64,000 bases of DNA, taken from NCBI GenBank assembly GCA_048264105.1, contig JBLXDJ010000005.1, positions 124,001 to 188,000 of the forward strand. The letters are read 5' to 3'. Both the position numbers and the translations under genes were made by a program. This document shows positions 56,893 through 64,000 of the stretch, in pieces (the stretch's first letter is position 1; each line of letters opens with the position of its first letter). The DNA is from Oceanospirillum sp048264105. Its GTDB lineage: Bacteria > Pseudomonadota > Gammaproteobacteria > Pseudomonadales > Halomonadaceae. The notes under the pieces are model-generated. The model was not told the DNA's origin, made no database searches, and saw only the letters and a list, made by a program, of their open reading frames with translations.

Positions 56893-58434
56893 TCACTTCT
56901 GAAGAGCGACCGGATCGGGAGATAACTGACTGCCCTCAGCAAAAGCGAACCTGTTTTTCCCCGCCCGTTTGGCCTGATACATCGCATTATCGGCCAGCTG
57001 AACCAGATTGTTACCGGACGCACTGTCATGATCGGGATAAAGTGCGATGCCGATACTGCAGGATATATCGGTCAGGGTCTTGGATTCGAGATGATAAGGA
57101 CTGCGCAGACTATCCAGAATATGCTCGGCGACCACAGACGCAGAGCTGGCTTTGTCCAGATGGTAGATCAGCAGTGCAAATTCATCTCCACCCATGCGGG
57201 CGCAGGTGTCTGATTCCCGAATGGTCGACTGAAGCCTTTTGGATACTTCGGTCAGTAGGGCATCACCCATATGATGGCCATGCTGGTCATTAACTTGTTT
57301 GAAGCCATCAAGATCGATAAACATCACCGCAAAGCGGGTTGGGTAGCGTTTGGCGGTCGTCAGTGTATGGTTTAAGCGATCATAGAACAGAGTACGGTTG
57401 GCCAGGTGAGTCAGCTGGTCATAATGGGCCATGTGTTCCAGTTGAATATGAGCCCGTTTTGAACTGGAGATATCCTGCAGGGTGCCGCACAGTCTTGCCG
57501 GGTTCCCGGATTTATCCCACTTAACAATGCGACCACGATCCAGAACCCAGACCCAATGCCCCCGTTGGTGGCGGATACGGTATTCACACTGATAATGGTC
57601 CATCTTGCCGGTCAGGTGCTGGCTGAGTTTATGCTGCACTTCCGGCAGGTCATCCGGATGAATCATCGATTCCAGTTGTTCCAGCCGGAAAGGGTTCAGG
57701 TCTTCTGGTGTCAGGCCGGTGATATCAGCCCAGCGGGGGTTGATCTCGATACGCTCGGACAGAAAGTCACGCTCCCAAGTGCCGACATTGGTTCCCCAGA
57801 TGATGTCATCCAGACGGGATTTTTCTTCCAGCAGTTTCTCTGAGGTCTTGCGTTTACGGTACAGCAGATAGCCCAGTGCCAGCGCGGCCAATACCAGTGA
57901 TGTTAACGTGATCGCCAGTACACTGTAGATAAACATATCTTTAGAGCGCAGATTGGTCAGCTGCTGATCAACCATCTGTTCGAGCCGGTTCTGGTAGTGC
58001 CACAGACTGTCTTTGGCATCACGCAGTTCATTGATATCGGTGACGATCGAGAATAGATAACTTTGCTTATTGAGCGTGACCGGTACGGAGGAAACTTCGA
58101 CTGTTCTGACAGAGCCATCGGCCAGCCGGTGGCGAAAAATGAAGTAATTACGGTTTTCCTGACGGGCAAGTTGGCGTTCTGCGGCAACGCTTTCGGGAGA
58201 GAGGGCGTTAATCTGCTGGATATACATCCGTTCCAGCTTGTTTTTGCTGTAGCCGTAATACTCAGAAGCGGCTTGATTCGCTTTAAAAATTTTGCCACTT
58301 TCCGGGTCGATCAGCATCATAACCACGGCATGTTTTTCAAAATATTGTTCAAACTCACCGGCCAAAGCCTGTGATGAAGAAAACAATAAAACCAAGGTTA
58401 TAAACCCGTTAATATAGCGCTGCAGAAAAGGCAT
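56893..58434 (-). CDS. PAS-GGDEF diguanylate cyclase with periplasmic PAS
   Basis: 513-aa membrane protein: signal/TM segment, a periplasmic PAS domain (ANQAASEYYGYSKNKLERMY), a TM helix (VLAITLTSLVLAALALGYLLY), a second PAS (PAS_3-like, NPRWADITGLTPEDL) and a GGDEF domain. The catalytic motif is ARMGGDEFALL, with I-site RESD five residues earlier. It should synthesise cyclic-di-GMP under product inhibition. The start has no strong ribosome site, but the signal-like N-terminus supports it. Confidence 0.9.
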   Translation of the reverse strand: MPFLQRYINGFITLVLLFSSSQALAGEFEQYFEKHAVVMMLIDPESGKIFKANQAASEYYGYSKNKLERMYIQQINALSPESVAAERQLARQENRNYFIFRHRLADGSVRTVEVSSVPVTLNKQSYLFSIVTDINELRDAKDSLWHYQNRLEQMVDQQLTNLRSKDMFIYSVLAITLTSLVLAALALGYLLYRKRKTSEKLLEEKSRLDDIIWGTNVGTWERDFLSERIEINPRWADITGLTPEDLNPFRLEQLESMIHPDDLPEVQHKLSQHLTGKMDHYQCEYRIRHQRGHWVWVLDRGRIVKWDKSGNPARLCGTLQDISSSKRAHIQLEHMAHYDQLTHLANRTLFYDRLNHTLTTAKRYPTRFAVMFIDLDGFKQVNDQHGHHMGDALLTEVSKRLQSTIRESDTCARMGGDEFALLIYHLDKASSASVVAEHILDSLRSPYHLESKTLTDISCSIGIALYPDHDSASGNNLVQLADNAMYQAKRAGKNRFAFAEGSQLSPDPVALQK

Positions 58435-58510
58435 AGTAGTTCTGTGTATCCCTGTATGAACATGCTCTTTATTTACAATATTTATTCATTATCAGTTATT
58501 TGAGGTTGCT

Positions 58511-59431
58511 ATGAAAGACATCATGAGTGACAACCAGTGGATTCTCTCCATAGCCTTTGTTTTTGCCTGTTTGGTACTGCGCTGGTTGTCAGTTCGTTTT
58601 GTAAAACGGGTCGTGAAAGATGAGGATAATCTGCACCGCCGTTGGACAAATACGGTCACCAATATCACAAGCTTAGTCATTATTATCGGCCTGGTAATTA
58701 TATGGTTGAGTGAACTTCGCTTTGTTGCGCTGTCGATTGCCGCGTTTGCTGTTGCGTTAGTGGTTGGGACGCGGGAGCAGATTCAGTGCTTTCTTGGTGC
58801 AGTTTATATTGCCAGCAGTCGTGCGTTCAGTATTGGTGACTGGATCAAGGTTGAGCATCACTACGGTGAGGTCGTGCGCAGTGACTGGCTGACGACAACC
58901 TTGCTGGAGGTGGATATTGAGGGCATGAGTTATTCCTATACCGGTCGCAGTCTGGTCATTCCGAACAACAAATTCAGTACCGGTGTGATTCAGAATCTCA
59001 ATTTTATGCGTCGCTATGTGGCGCATCATTTCAGTATTGTCAGAGAGGCTGATGCCATCAGCGTTCGGGATGCACGCTTATATCTTGAAGATCTTGTCCG
59101 AGAGTACTGCAGTCCGTTTAAAGAGGTTGCGGATCGTTACAGTAGTTTGATTGAAAAGCGCCTTGGGATTGCTCTGAGTGTTTCCGACCTGAATGTTCGT
59201 GTTGCAACGAATGAAACCGCCCGCAATGTTTTCGTGGTGACTATCTTCTGTCCGACCCAGGAAGCGACCCGGATTGAAGAGGAAATTACAGAGGATTTCC
59301 TTGATTACTGGTACAGCGTTACCCACAAAATGGATGAATTCTACGGCCCTGACCAGCATCTGGATGAAGTACCGGAAGTGGTCGTGAGTGAGAGTCATCC
59401 GGCACGTCGGGTACGACAGAAAAAAGATTGA
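58511..59431 (+). CDS. MscS family mechanosensitive channel
   Basis: 306-aa inner-membrane channel. Two to three N-terminal TM helices are followed by the pore-lining stretch ALSIAAFAVALVVGTREQIQCFLGAVYIA (in part IAAFAVALVVGTREQ), the MscS beta domain (FSIGDWIKVEHHYGEV, LVIPNNKFSTGVIQNL) and a cytoplasmic alpha/beta domain. A short charged tail ends RRVRQKKD. It relieves pressure on osmotic downshock. Confidence 0.87.
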   Translation: MKDIMSDNQWILSIAFVFACLVLRWLSVRFVKRVVKDEDNLHRRWTNTVTNITSLVIIIGLVIIWLSELRFVALSIAAFAVALVVGTREQIQCFLGAVYIASSRAFSIGDWIKVEHHYGEVVRSDWLTTTLLEVDIEGMSYSYTGRSLVIPNNKFSTGVIQNLNFMRRYVAHHFSIVREADAISVRDARLYLEDLVREYCSPFKEVADRYSSLIEKRLGIALSVSDLNVRVATNETARNVFVVTIFCPTQEATRIEEEITEDFLDYWYSVTHKMDEFYGPDQHLDEVPEVVVSESHPARRVRQKKD

Positions 59432-59462
59432 TTTGGCAATAAGTTAGCGAAACAATCGCGGT

Positions 59463-59492
59463 CTGCCGGTTTAAGAAGTGCAACACCGGCAG
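59463..59492. other. Inverted repeat before dnaX
   Basis: CTGCCGGT and ACCGGCAG pair with a 14-nt loop, 32 bp past the MscS stop. It may be a weak terminator. A -10-like TACAAT lies at 59505-59510. Confidence 0.45.
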
Positions 59493-59590
59493 CAACATTT
59501 GGTGTACAATGCCGAGCTTATTTTGTCATCGTTTCAGCGATGTTCAGAGCCGGGATTTTCCCTTAAATTTCTTTCAGCAGACTGGTTAAT

Positions 59591-61978
59591 ATGAGTTATC
59601 AGGTACTGGCCCGTAAGTGGCGTCCTAAAAATTTCCATGAGCTTGTCGGACAGGATCATGTGCGTAAAGCACTGGTCAGCGCACTTGATAACGACCGTTT
59701 GCATCACGCTTATCTGTTTACCGGTACGCGGGGGGTGGGTAAAACAACCATCGCCCGGATTATCGCCAAGTGTCTGAACTGCGAAACCGGTGTGACCTCC
59801 CGTCCCTGCGGCGAATGTACCAGTTGCCGCGAAATCAACGAAGGTCGTTTTGTTGACCTGATTGAAGTGGATGCGGCGTCCCGTACGAAAGTGGAAGATA
59901 CCCGCGAACTGTTGGATAACGTGCAATATGCGCCATCCCGTGGTCGCTACAAGGTGTACCTGATCGATGAGGTGCACATGCTCTCCACCCACAGTTTCAA
60001 TGCACTGTTGAAAACTCTGGAAGAGCCACCTCCACACGTCAAATTCCTGTTGGCGACAACGGATCCGCAGAAACTGCCGGTGACCGTTTTGTCCCGCTGT
60101 CTGCAGTTCAATCTGAAAAACATGCCGCCGGAGCGTGTGGTTGAGCATCTGACTAACGTGCTGACTCAGGAGCAGATTCCCTTTGAGGAGGCTGCGCTCT
60201 GGCAGCTCGGACGTGCTGCAGACGGCAGTATGCGTGACGCGCTGAGTCTGACGGATCAGGCGATAGCCTACGGACAGGGTCATGTAGATGCCGCTCAGGT
60301 CAGTGAAATGTTGGGTCTGGTGGATCATCGCCATGTGGGTGCTCTGATCGATCATCTGGTAAACCGCGATGCTAAGGCTCTGTTGGGTGAAGTTGCCCGT
60401 TTGTCAGAACAGGCTGCAGACTTTGAAACGATTTTGTCTGATATGGCGCTTTACCTTCACCGTATGGCGGTTGCGCAGGTGCTACCGGATGCGGTGGATA
60501 ATGCCCTGGGCGACCGGGAGCAGGTTTTATCTCAGGCGGCCCGTCTTACCGCCGAAGATGTTCAGCTCTATTATCAGATCGCCATTAAGAGTCAGGAAGA
60601 TCTGCCATTGGCTCCGGATGCTCGTTCCGGCTTTGAGATGGCGCTGATTCGTATGGTGGCATTTGCTCCTCAGGGCGTGCCCAGTGAAGGCGGGAGTGCA
60701 CTGCCTTCCCAGGCTGCCCCTTTGAATCAACAATCAGCACCTTTTAATCAACAAGCGGCACCTGCGGGACAGGTCGCCTCTCCGGCGGCACAACCACCTG
60801 TTCATGAGTCGGAAGACGAGGCTAAAAAAAAAGCGTTAGTTGAGCCCGAAGCCGATGAATCTCTGATCGATTTTGATGCGCCTGCGCCTGTGGCTGATCA
60901 TGCCAGTGCTCCGCAGGTCGCTCCGGCTCAGCCAGAGCCTCAGATTTCTACCCCGACCAGTGCGGAACCAAAGCTGGTTAAGTTTTCCCGGCCTGAACCT
61001 AAGGGTAATCCATCCCCTGAACCAAAACCTGATGTCCGCACTGACGAGGCTCAGGAGGGTGCAACGGTACAGAGTGCCAGAGCAACACTTGGCGGAGGCT
61101 TAAGAACCGTTCAGTTCCCGTCGGCCGGTTCTGAGAAGACAGAGCAGGCTGCGGCAACCCCAGCTCAGCCTCAGCCTCCCGTTCAGGCTCAGGTGGCTTC
61201 ACCCGCACAGGAACCTGCTGATGTTCCTCCATGGGAAGAGCTGCCGGTTATCCCGGAACAGAACTCTGTGGCACCGGCTCCCGCTCCGGAACCTGCAGCC
61301 TATGATGAGAGTATGCCTCCGTCTGATATGGCTTCGGGTTTTGAGGCTGCATCGCATCCTGCGCCGGCTTTCTCAGATAGCAGCGCTCCCTTAAATACCA
61401 GCGCCCCCATAAATAGCAATGCTCCTTCAGCTGAACCCTTGACTGAGACGCCGGTGGATGCCGCTTATCAGAATATGATGCCTGAACCTGTCTCGGAGCA
61501 ACCCCGTCAGGCACCGGAGCTGAGGGATGCTAAACTACCTGACGTGACCGAATCAGAGATCACACCTATGGTGGGGCCTTGTCCTGAACAGCTGAACACC
61601 AATCAGGACTGGCTGCAGGCATTTGCGCATCTGCCTTTAAAAGGATTGGATCGCTCGCTGGCGAAAAATGCCGCTATGATTGGCCGACAAGGCACTCATC
61701 TGCAATTTGCATTGAAGGCCGTGACCGAAAATTTCTTAACGCCGGAGCGTGAAGCAAGTTGGCAGCAGAGTATCCAGACGTTATTTAATGAGCCGCTCAC
61801 CATTGAAATTAGCGCTTATAGTACAGATCTGGATACACCTGAAGATTATGAGGCGGCGTTGAGGCAAACCCGTCAGCATCAGGCCGAAGCTATTTTCACA
61901 CGTGATCCTGTTATTCAGGGATTACAGCAGGCGTTTGGTGCCGAGGTGCTGACCTCATCGGTTGAGCCTTTGGTTTAA
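59591..61978 (+). CDS. dnaX: DNA polymerase III subunits gamma/tau
   Basis: 795-aa clamp-loader ATPase. Walker A is GTRGVGKTT, the zinc module is CLNCETGVTSRPCGECTSC, Walker B is LIDEVHML and the sensor is ATTDPQKLPVTVLSRC. After residue ~370 comes a long Pro/Ala/Gln-rich linker, then a C-terminal tau domain (NQDWLQAFAHLPLKGLDRSLAKN) that binds the polymerase alpha subunit. An A9 run at 60824-60832 allows a short gamma form. It is followed by ybaB and recR in the usual order. Confidence 0.95.
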   Translation: MSYQVLARKWRPKNFHELVGQDHVRKALVSALDNDRLHHAYLFTGTRGVGKTTIARIIAKCLNCETGVTSRPCGECTSCREINEGRFVDLIEVDAASRTKVEDTRELLDNVQYAPSRGRYKVYLIDEVHMLSTHSFNALLKTLEEPPPHVKFLLATTDPQKLPVTVLSRCLQFNLKNMPPERVVEHLTNVLTQEQIPFEEAALWQLGRAADGSMRDALSLTDQAIAYGQGHVDAAQVSEMLGLVDHRHVGALIDHLVNRDAKALLGEVARLSEQAADFETILSDMALYLHRMAVAQVLPDAVDNALGDREQVLSQAARLTAEDVQLYYQIAIKSQEDLPLAPDARSGFEMALIRMVAFAPQGVPSEGGSALPSQAAPLNQQSAPFNQQAAPAGQVASPAAQPPVHESEDEAKKKALVEPEADESLIDFDAPAPVADHASAPQVAPAQPEPQISTPTSAEPKLVKFSRPEPKGNPSPEPKPDVRTDEAQEGATVQSARATLGGGLRTVQFPSAGSEKTEQAAATPAQPQPPVQAQVASPAQEPADVPPWEELPVIPEQNSVAPAPAPEPAAYDESMPPSDMASGFEAASHPAPAFSDSSAPLNTSAPINSNAPSAEPLTETPVDAAYQNMMPEPVSEQPRQAPELRDAKLPDVTESEITPMVGPCPEQLNTNQDWLQAFAHLPLKGLDRSLAKNAAMIGRQGTHLQFALKAVTENFLTPEREASWQQSIQTLFNEPLTIEISAYSTDLDTPEDYEAALRQTRQHQAEAIFTRDPVIQGLQQAFGAEVLTSSVEPLV
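60824..60832 (+). promoter_or_regulatory. A9 slippery run in dnaX (gamma/tau switch)
   Basis: Nine consecutive As fall in frame as three Lys codons. A -1 shift would meet TGA at 60841 after three codons; a +1 shift would meet TAG at 60837. Both give a gamma-sized product of about 415 aa. This is how other bacteria make gamma. Confidence 0.7.
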
Positions 61979-62113
61979 ACTCTGCTCAGCCGGTGTGGTC
62001 TGAAAACAGGACACCTAAGCGGCGTGCCCCGTGTTGGCCGTTTAACTGATATGGACCTGGCAGGCCGTTGGTTGTGTCTGGTCAAAAATATTTAACGACT
62101 TGAGGATAAAGCA

Positions 62114-62440
62114 ATGTTGAAAGGCGGAATGGGTAACCTGATGAAACAGGCGCAGGAGATGCAGGAAAAAATGCAGAAACTGCAGGAAGAAGCCGCAAAT
62201 CAGACGGTTACAGGTGAGTCCGGTGCGGGTATGGTTAGCGTCACGATGAACGGTCGTCACGATGTTAAATCAGTCTCTATTGATGAGAGCCTGATGAGTG
62301 AAGACAAAGAGATGCTGGAAGATCTGCTGGCTGCCGCGGTAAATGATGCGGTACGTCGTGTTGAAGAGAGCACTCAGGCTAAAATGGCTGAACTGACCGG
62401 TGGTATGCAGATGCCTCCTGGTTTCAAAATGCCGTTCTGA
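62114..62440 (+). CDS. ybaB: YbaB/EbfC family nucleoid-associated protein
   Basis: 108-aa DNA-binding protein that compacts the nucleoid and affects gene expression. It starts with the helical stretch LMKQAQEMQEKMQKLQEEAANQTVTGE, typical of the family (here in part QAQEMQEKMQKLQEEAA), then VSVTMNGRHDVKSVSIDESLM. GAGGA precedes the ATG. The dnaX-ybaB-recR order is conserved in many gammaproteobacteria. Confidence 0.94.
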   Translation: MLKGGMGNLMKQAQEMQEKMQKLQEEAANQTVTGESGAGMVSVTMNGRHDVKSVSIDESLMSEDKEMLEDLLAAAVNDAVRRVEESTQAKMAELTGGMQMPPGFKMPF

Positions 62441-62602
62441 TAAGTGCCCTCTGTCTGACGGACACCCCGGCATTATCTTCAGGTCGGTCCTGGCTGGCCT
62501 GAAGTGCCAACTGAAACCTGTTATAAGACGTGAACGACCCGGTAACAAGTCTGCCTGCAAACAGATAACGGGTCAGACTAACGGCCTGATTAAGGATCTG
62601 TT

Positions 62603-63205
62603 ATGGCTTTCAGCCCCTTGGTTGAAGAATTGATTACGGCTTTGCGCTGTTTGCCCGGTGTTGGCCCGAAATCGGCTCAGCGCATGGCATTGCACCTGCT
62701 CGAGCGTGAGCGCGAGGGGGGCTTCAGACTGGCTGAAGTGCTTGAGCGATCTCTGGAACACGTTGGTCAGTGTCAGGAATGCCGTACACTGACGGAAGAA
62801 CCGGTTTGTGGCTTATGCCGCAGTGAACGACGGGATTCAGCTTTGCTCTGTGTGGTTGAAACCCCGGCAGATCAGATTGCGATGGAGCAAGCCGGTGGTT
62901 TTTCGGGACGTTACTTTGTTCTTACCGGCCATTTATCTCCCATTGATGGCGTAGGGCCGGATGCTTTGGGTTTGGATCTGCTGGCAGAAAAAGTCAGCCG
63001 TGATCGGGTGCAGGAAGTCATTCTGGCCACAAACCCCACCGTAGAAGGCGAAGCGACCGCCCACTACATCTCTGAAATGCTGCAACATTTACCGGTAACC
63101 GTAACTCGTCTGGCCCATGGAATCCCTGTTGGTGGCGAGCTGGAATATATTGATGGTGGAACCCTGAGCCGTGCAATGGCCGGCCGGTTACCTATGGCGA
63201 AATAA
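62603..63205 (+). CDS. recR: Recombination protein RecR
   Basis: 200-aa member of the RecFOR pathway that helps load RecA on gapped DNA. It has the helix-hairpin-helix LPGVGPKSAQRMA, a zinc finger (CQECRTLTEEPVCGLC) and a Toprim domain (LCVVETPADQIAMEQ, LTGHLSPIDGVGPDAL). AAGGA precedes the ATG. Length matches the family. Confidence 0.96.
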   Translation: MAFSPLVEELITALRCLPGVGPKSAQRMALHLLEREREGGFRLAEVLERSLEHVGQCQECRTLTEEPVCGLCRSERRDSALLCVVETPADQIAMEQAGGFSGRYFVLTGHLSPIDGVGPDALGLDLLAEKVSRDRVQEVILATNPTVEGEATAHYISEMLQHLPVTVTRLAHGIPVGGELEYIDGGTLSRAMAGRLPMAK

Positions 63206-64000
63206 TGACCGAAGATACAATAGCGTACCGTTTTATCGATTCCGACAGTCTGTTGCAGGAGCATTGCGCTCATTGGCTGACCTGTCCTGTTCTGGCGCTG
63301 GATACCGAATTTATCCGCGTTGACACCTTCTACCCCAAAGCGGCTCTGATACAGATCCAGGATGATCAGGGGTGCTGGCTGATTGATCCGCTGACCATTA
63401 CTGACTGGGCCCCCTTTAAAGCGGTTCTGGCCGCAGACTCCGTGCTGAAAGTGCTGCACGCCTGTTCCGAAGACCTTGATGTGTTTGCGAAACTCACCGG
63501 CACCTTGCCTTCGCCTATGATGGATACGCAGGTTGCACTGGCTTTTCTGGGTGAAACACTTTCAGTCGGTTACCAGCGCATGGTTGAAAACTGGCTCAAT
63601 ATTTCACTGCAGAAAGAGGAAACCCGGTCGGATTGGCTGCAGCGTCCCCTGACCCATAGTCAGTGTGCTTATGCCGCGGCGGATGTTTTTTATCTCTATC
63701 AGATCTGGCCTAAAATTGAGCAGAAACTGAAGGAAGAGAACCGGATTGACTGGTGCACCGAAGAGTGTGCTCAGATTATCAGGTTGGCGCAGCAAGCACC
63801 CGATGATGAGTTCTACTTTCTGCGGGTTAAGCAGGCATGGAAGCTGAATCAGGAGCAGCTGGCAGTGCTGCAGGTATTGGCAGCATGGCGGGAACAGGAA
63901 GTGCGGGAGCGCAATATTCCCCGTAGTCGTCTGCTTTCAGACAACCTGTTGTGGCTGATTGCGATGAAACTGCCCGCTAACCGTATGGAGCTTGCCCGTA
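63205..64000 (+). CDS. rnd: Ribonuclease D (3' end outside window)
   Basis: Exoribonuclease of the DEDD family that trims stable RNA 3' ends. The ATG overlaps the recR stop (TAATG). DEDD motifs are visible: Asp and Glu in ALDTEFIRVDTFYP, Asp in HACSEDLDVF, and the Tyr/Asp region SQCAYAAADVFYLYQIW. The first HRDC-like segment begins before the window ends. About 265 codons are seen, so the last ~110 residues are missing. Confidence 0.93.
   Translation, partial: MTEDTIAYRFIDSDSLLQEHCAHWLTCPVLALDTEFIRVDTFYPKAALIQIQDDQGCWLIDPLTITDWAPFKAVLAADSVLKVLHACSEDLDVFAKLTGTLPSPMMDTQVALAFLGETLSVGYQRMVENWLNISLQKEETRSDWLQRPLTHSQCAYAAADVFYLYQIWPKIEQKLKEENRIDWCTEECAQIIRLAQQAPDDEFYFLRVKQAWKLNQEQLAVLQVLAAWREQEVRERNIPRSRLLSDNLLWLIAMKLPANRMELAR

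Overview
The window looks like chromosome of a marine-type gammaproteobacterium, plausibly Oceanospirillales-like. This is inferred from gene content (DctBD, a RimK/RimB set, a 4.5S RNA gene, YghU, an SHP/DHC/cytochrome b set, dnaX-ybaB-recR-rnd) and moderate G+C, not from a database search.

Layout. 1-7.6 kb: the end of dctB, dctD, an M14 deacylase-like gene, rimK with its protease partner, and a diguanylate cyclase. 7.8-14.4 kb: an integrated element inserted in the 4.5S (SRP) RNA gene ffs and bounded by a perfect 101-bp direct repeat of ffs sequence. It carries a tyrosine integrase, a retron-like reverse transcriptase operon (RT, HTH protein, 79-aa protein, structured leader), a serine recombinase with a res-like upstream region, a repeat-rich non-coding stretch, and a 452-aa protein showing the three signature motifs of family-A polymerases. 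14.5-25.5 kb: ordinary chromosome (M20 amidohydrolase, HDOD protein, solute-binding protein, alpha/beta hydrolase, CHASE-GGDEF protein, STAS protein, AEC transporter, Old Yellow Enzyme, YghU, LysR regulator). 25.6-29.4 kb: a TetR-controlled ABC/HlyD export operon with two matching operator palindromes. 29.6-33.6 kb: a small unknown protein and a periplasmic binding protein paired with a GGDEF-EAL protein.

34.0-51.6 kb: a large gene set built around type I secretion. It has a TolC-like outer membrane lipoprotein with an unusual C-terminal extension, a LuxR-ATPase regulator, a 1302-residue fusion of two ABC exporters with a C39-like domain between them, a HlyD adaptor, and a 1412-aa acidic protein containing 204 uninterrupted Glu-Ala-Pro-Thr units. 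These are followed by an unusual eukaryotic-type kinase, a glycosyltransferase resembling polypeptide GlcNAc-transferases, and an OmpA-family protein. My reading, which is inference, is a system that makes, possibly glycosylates, exports and anchors a mucin-like surface protein.

51.7-56.0 kb: a two-component system next to PepSY, DHC, SHP and cytochrome b561 genes. 56.2-59.4 kb: alkB, a PAS-GGDEF protein and an MscS-like channel. 59.6-64.0 kb: dnaX (with an A9 slippery run), ybaB, recR and the start of rnd, which runs off the window. Four GGDEF proteins and one HDOD protein show heavy investment in cyclic-di-GMP signalling.
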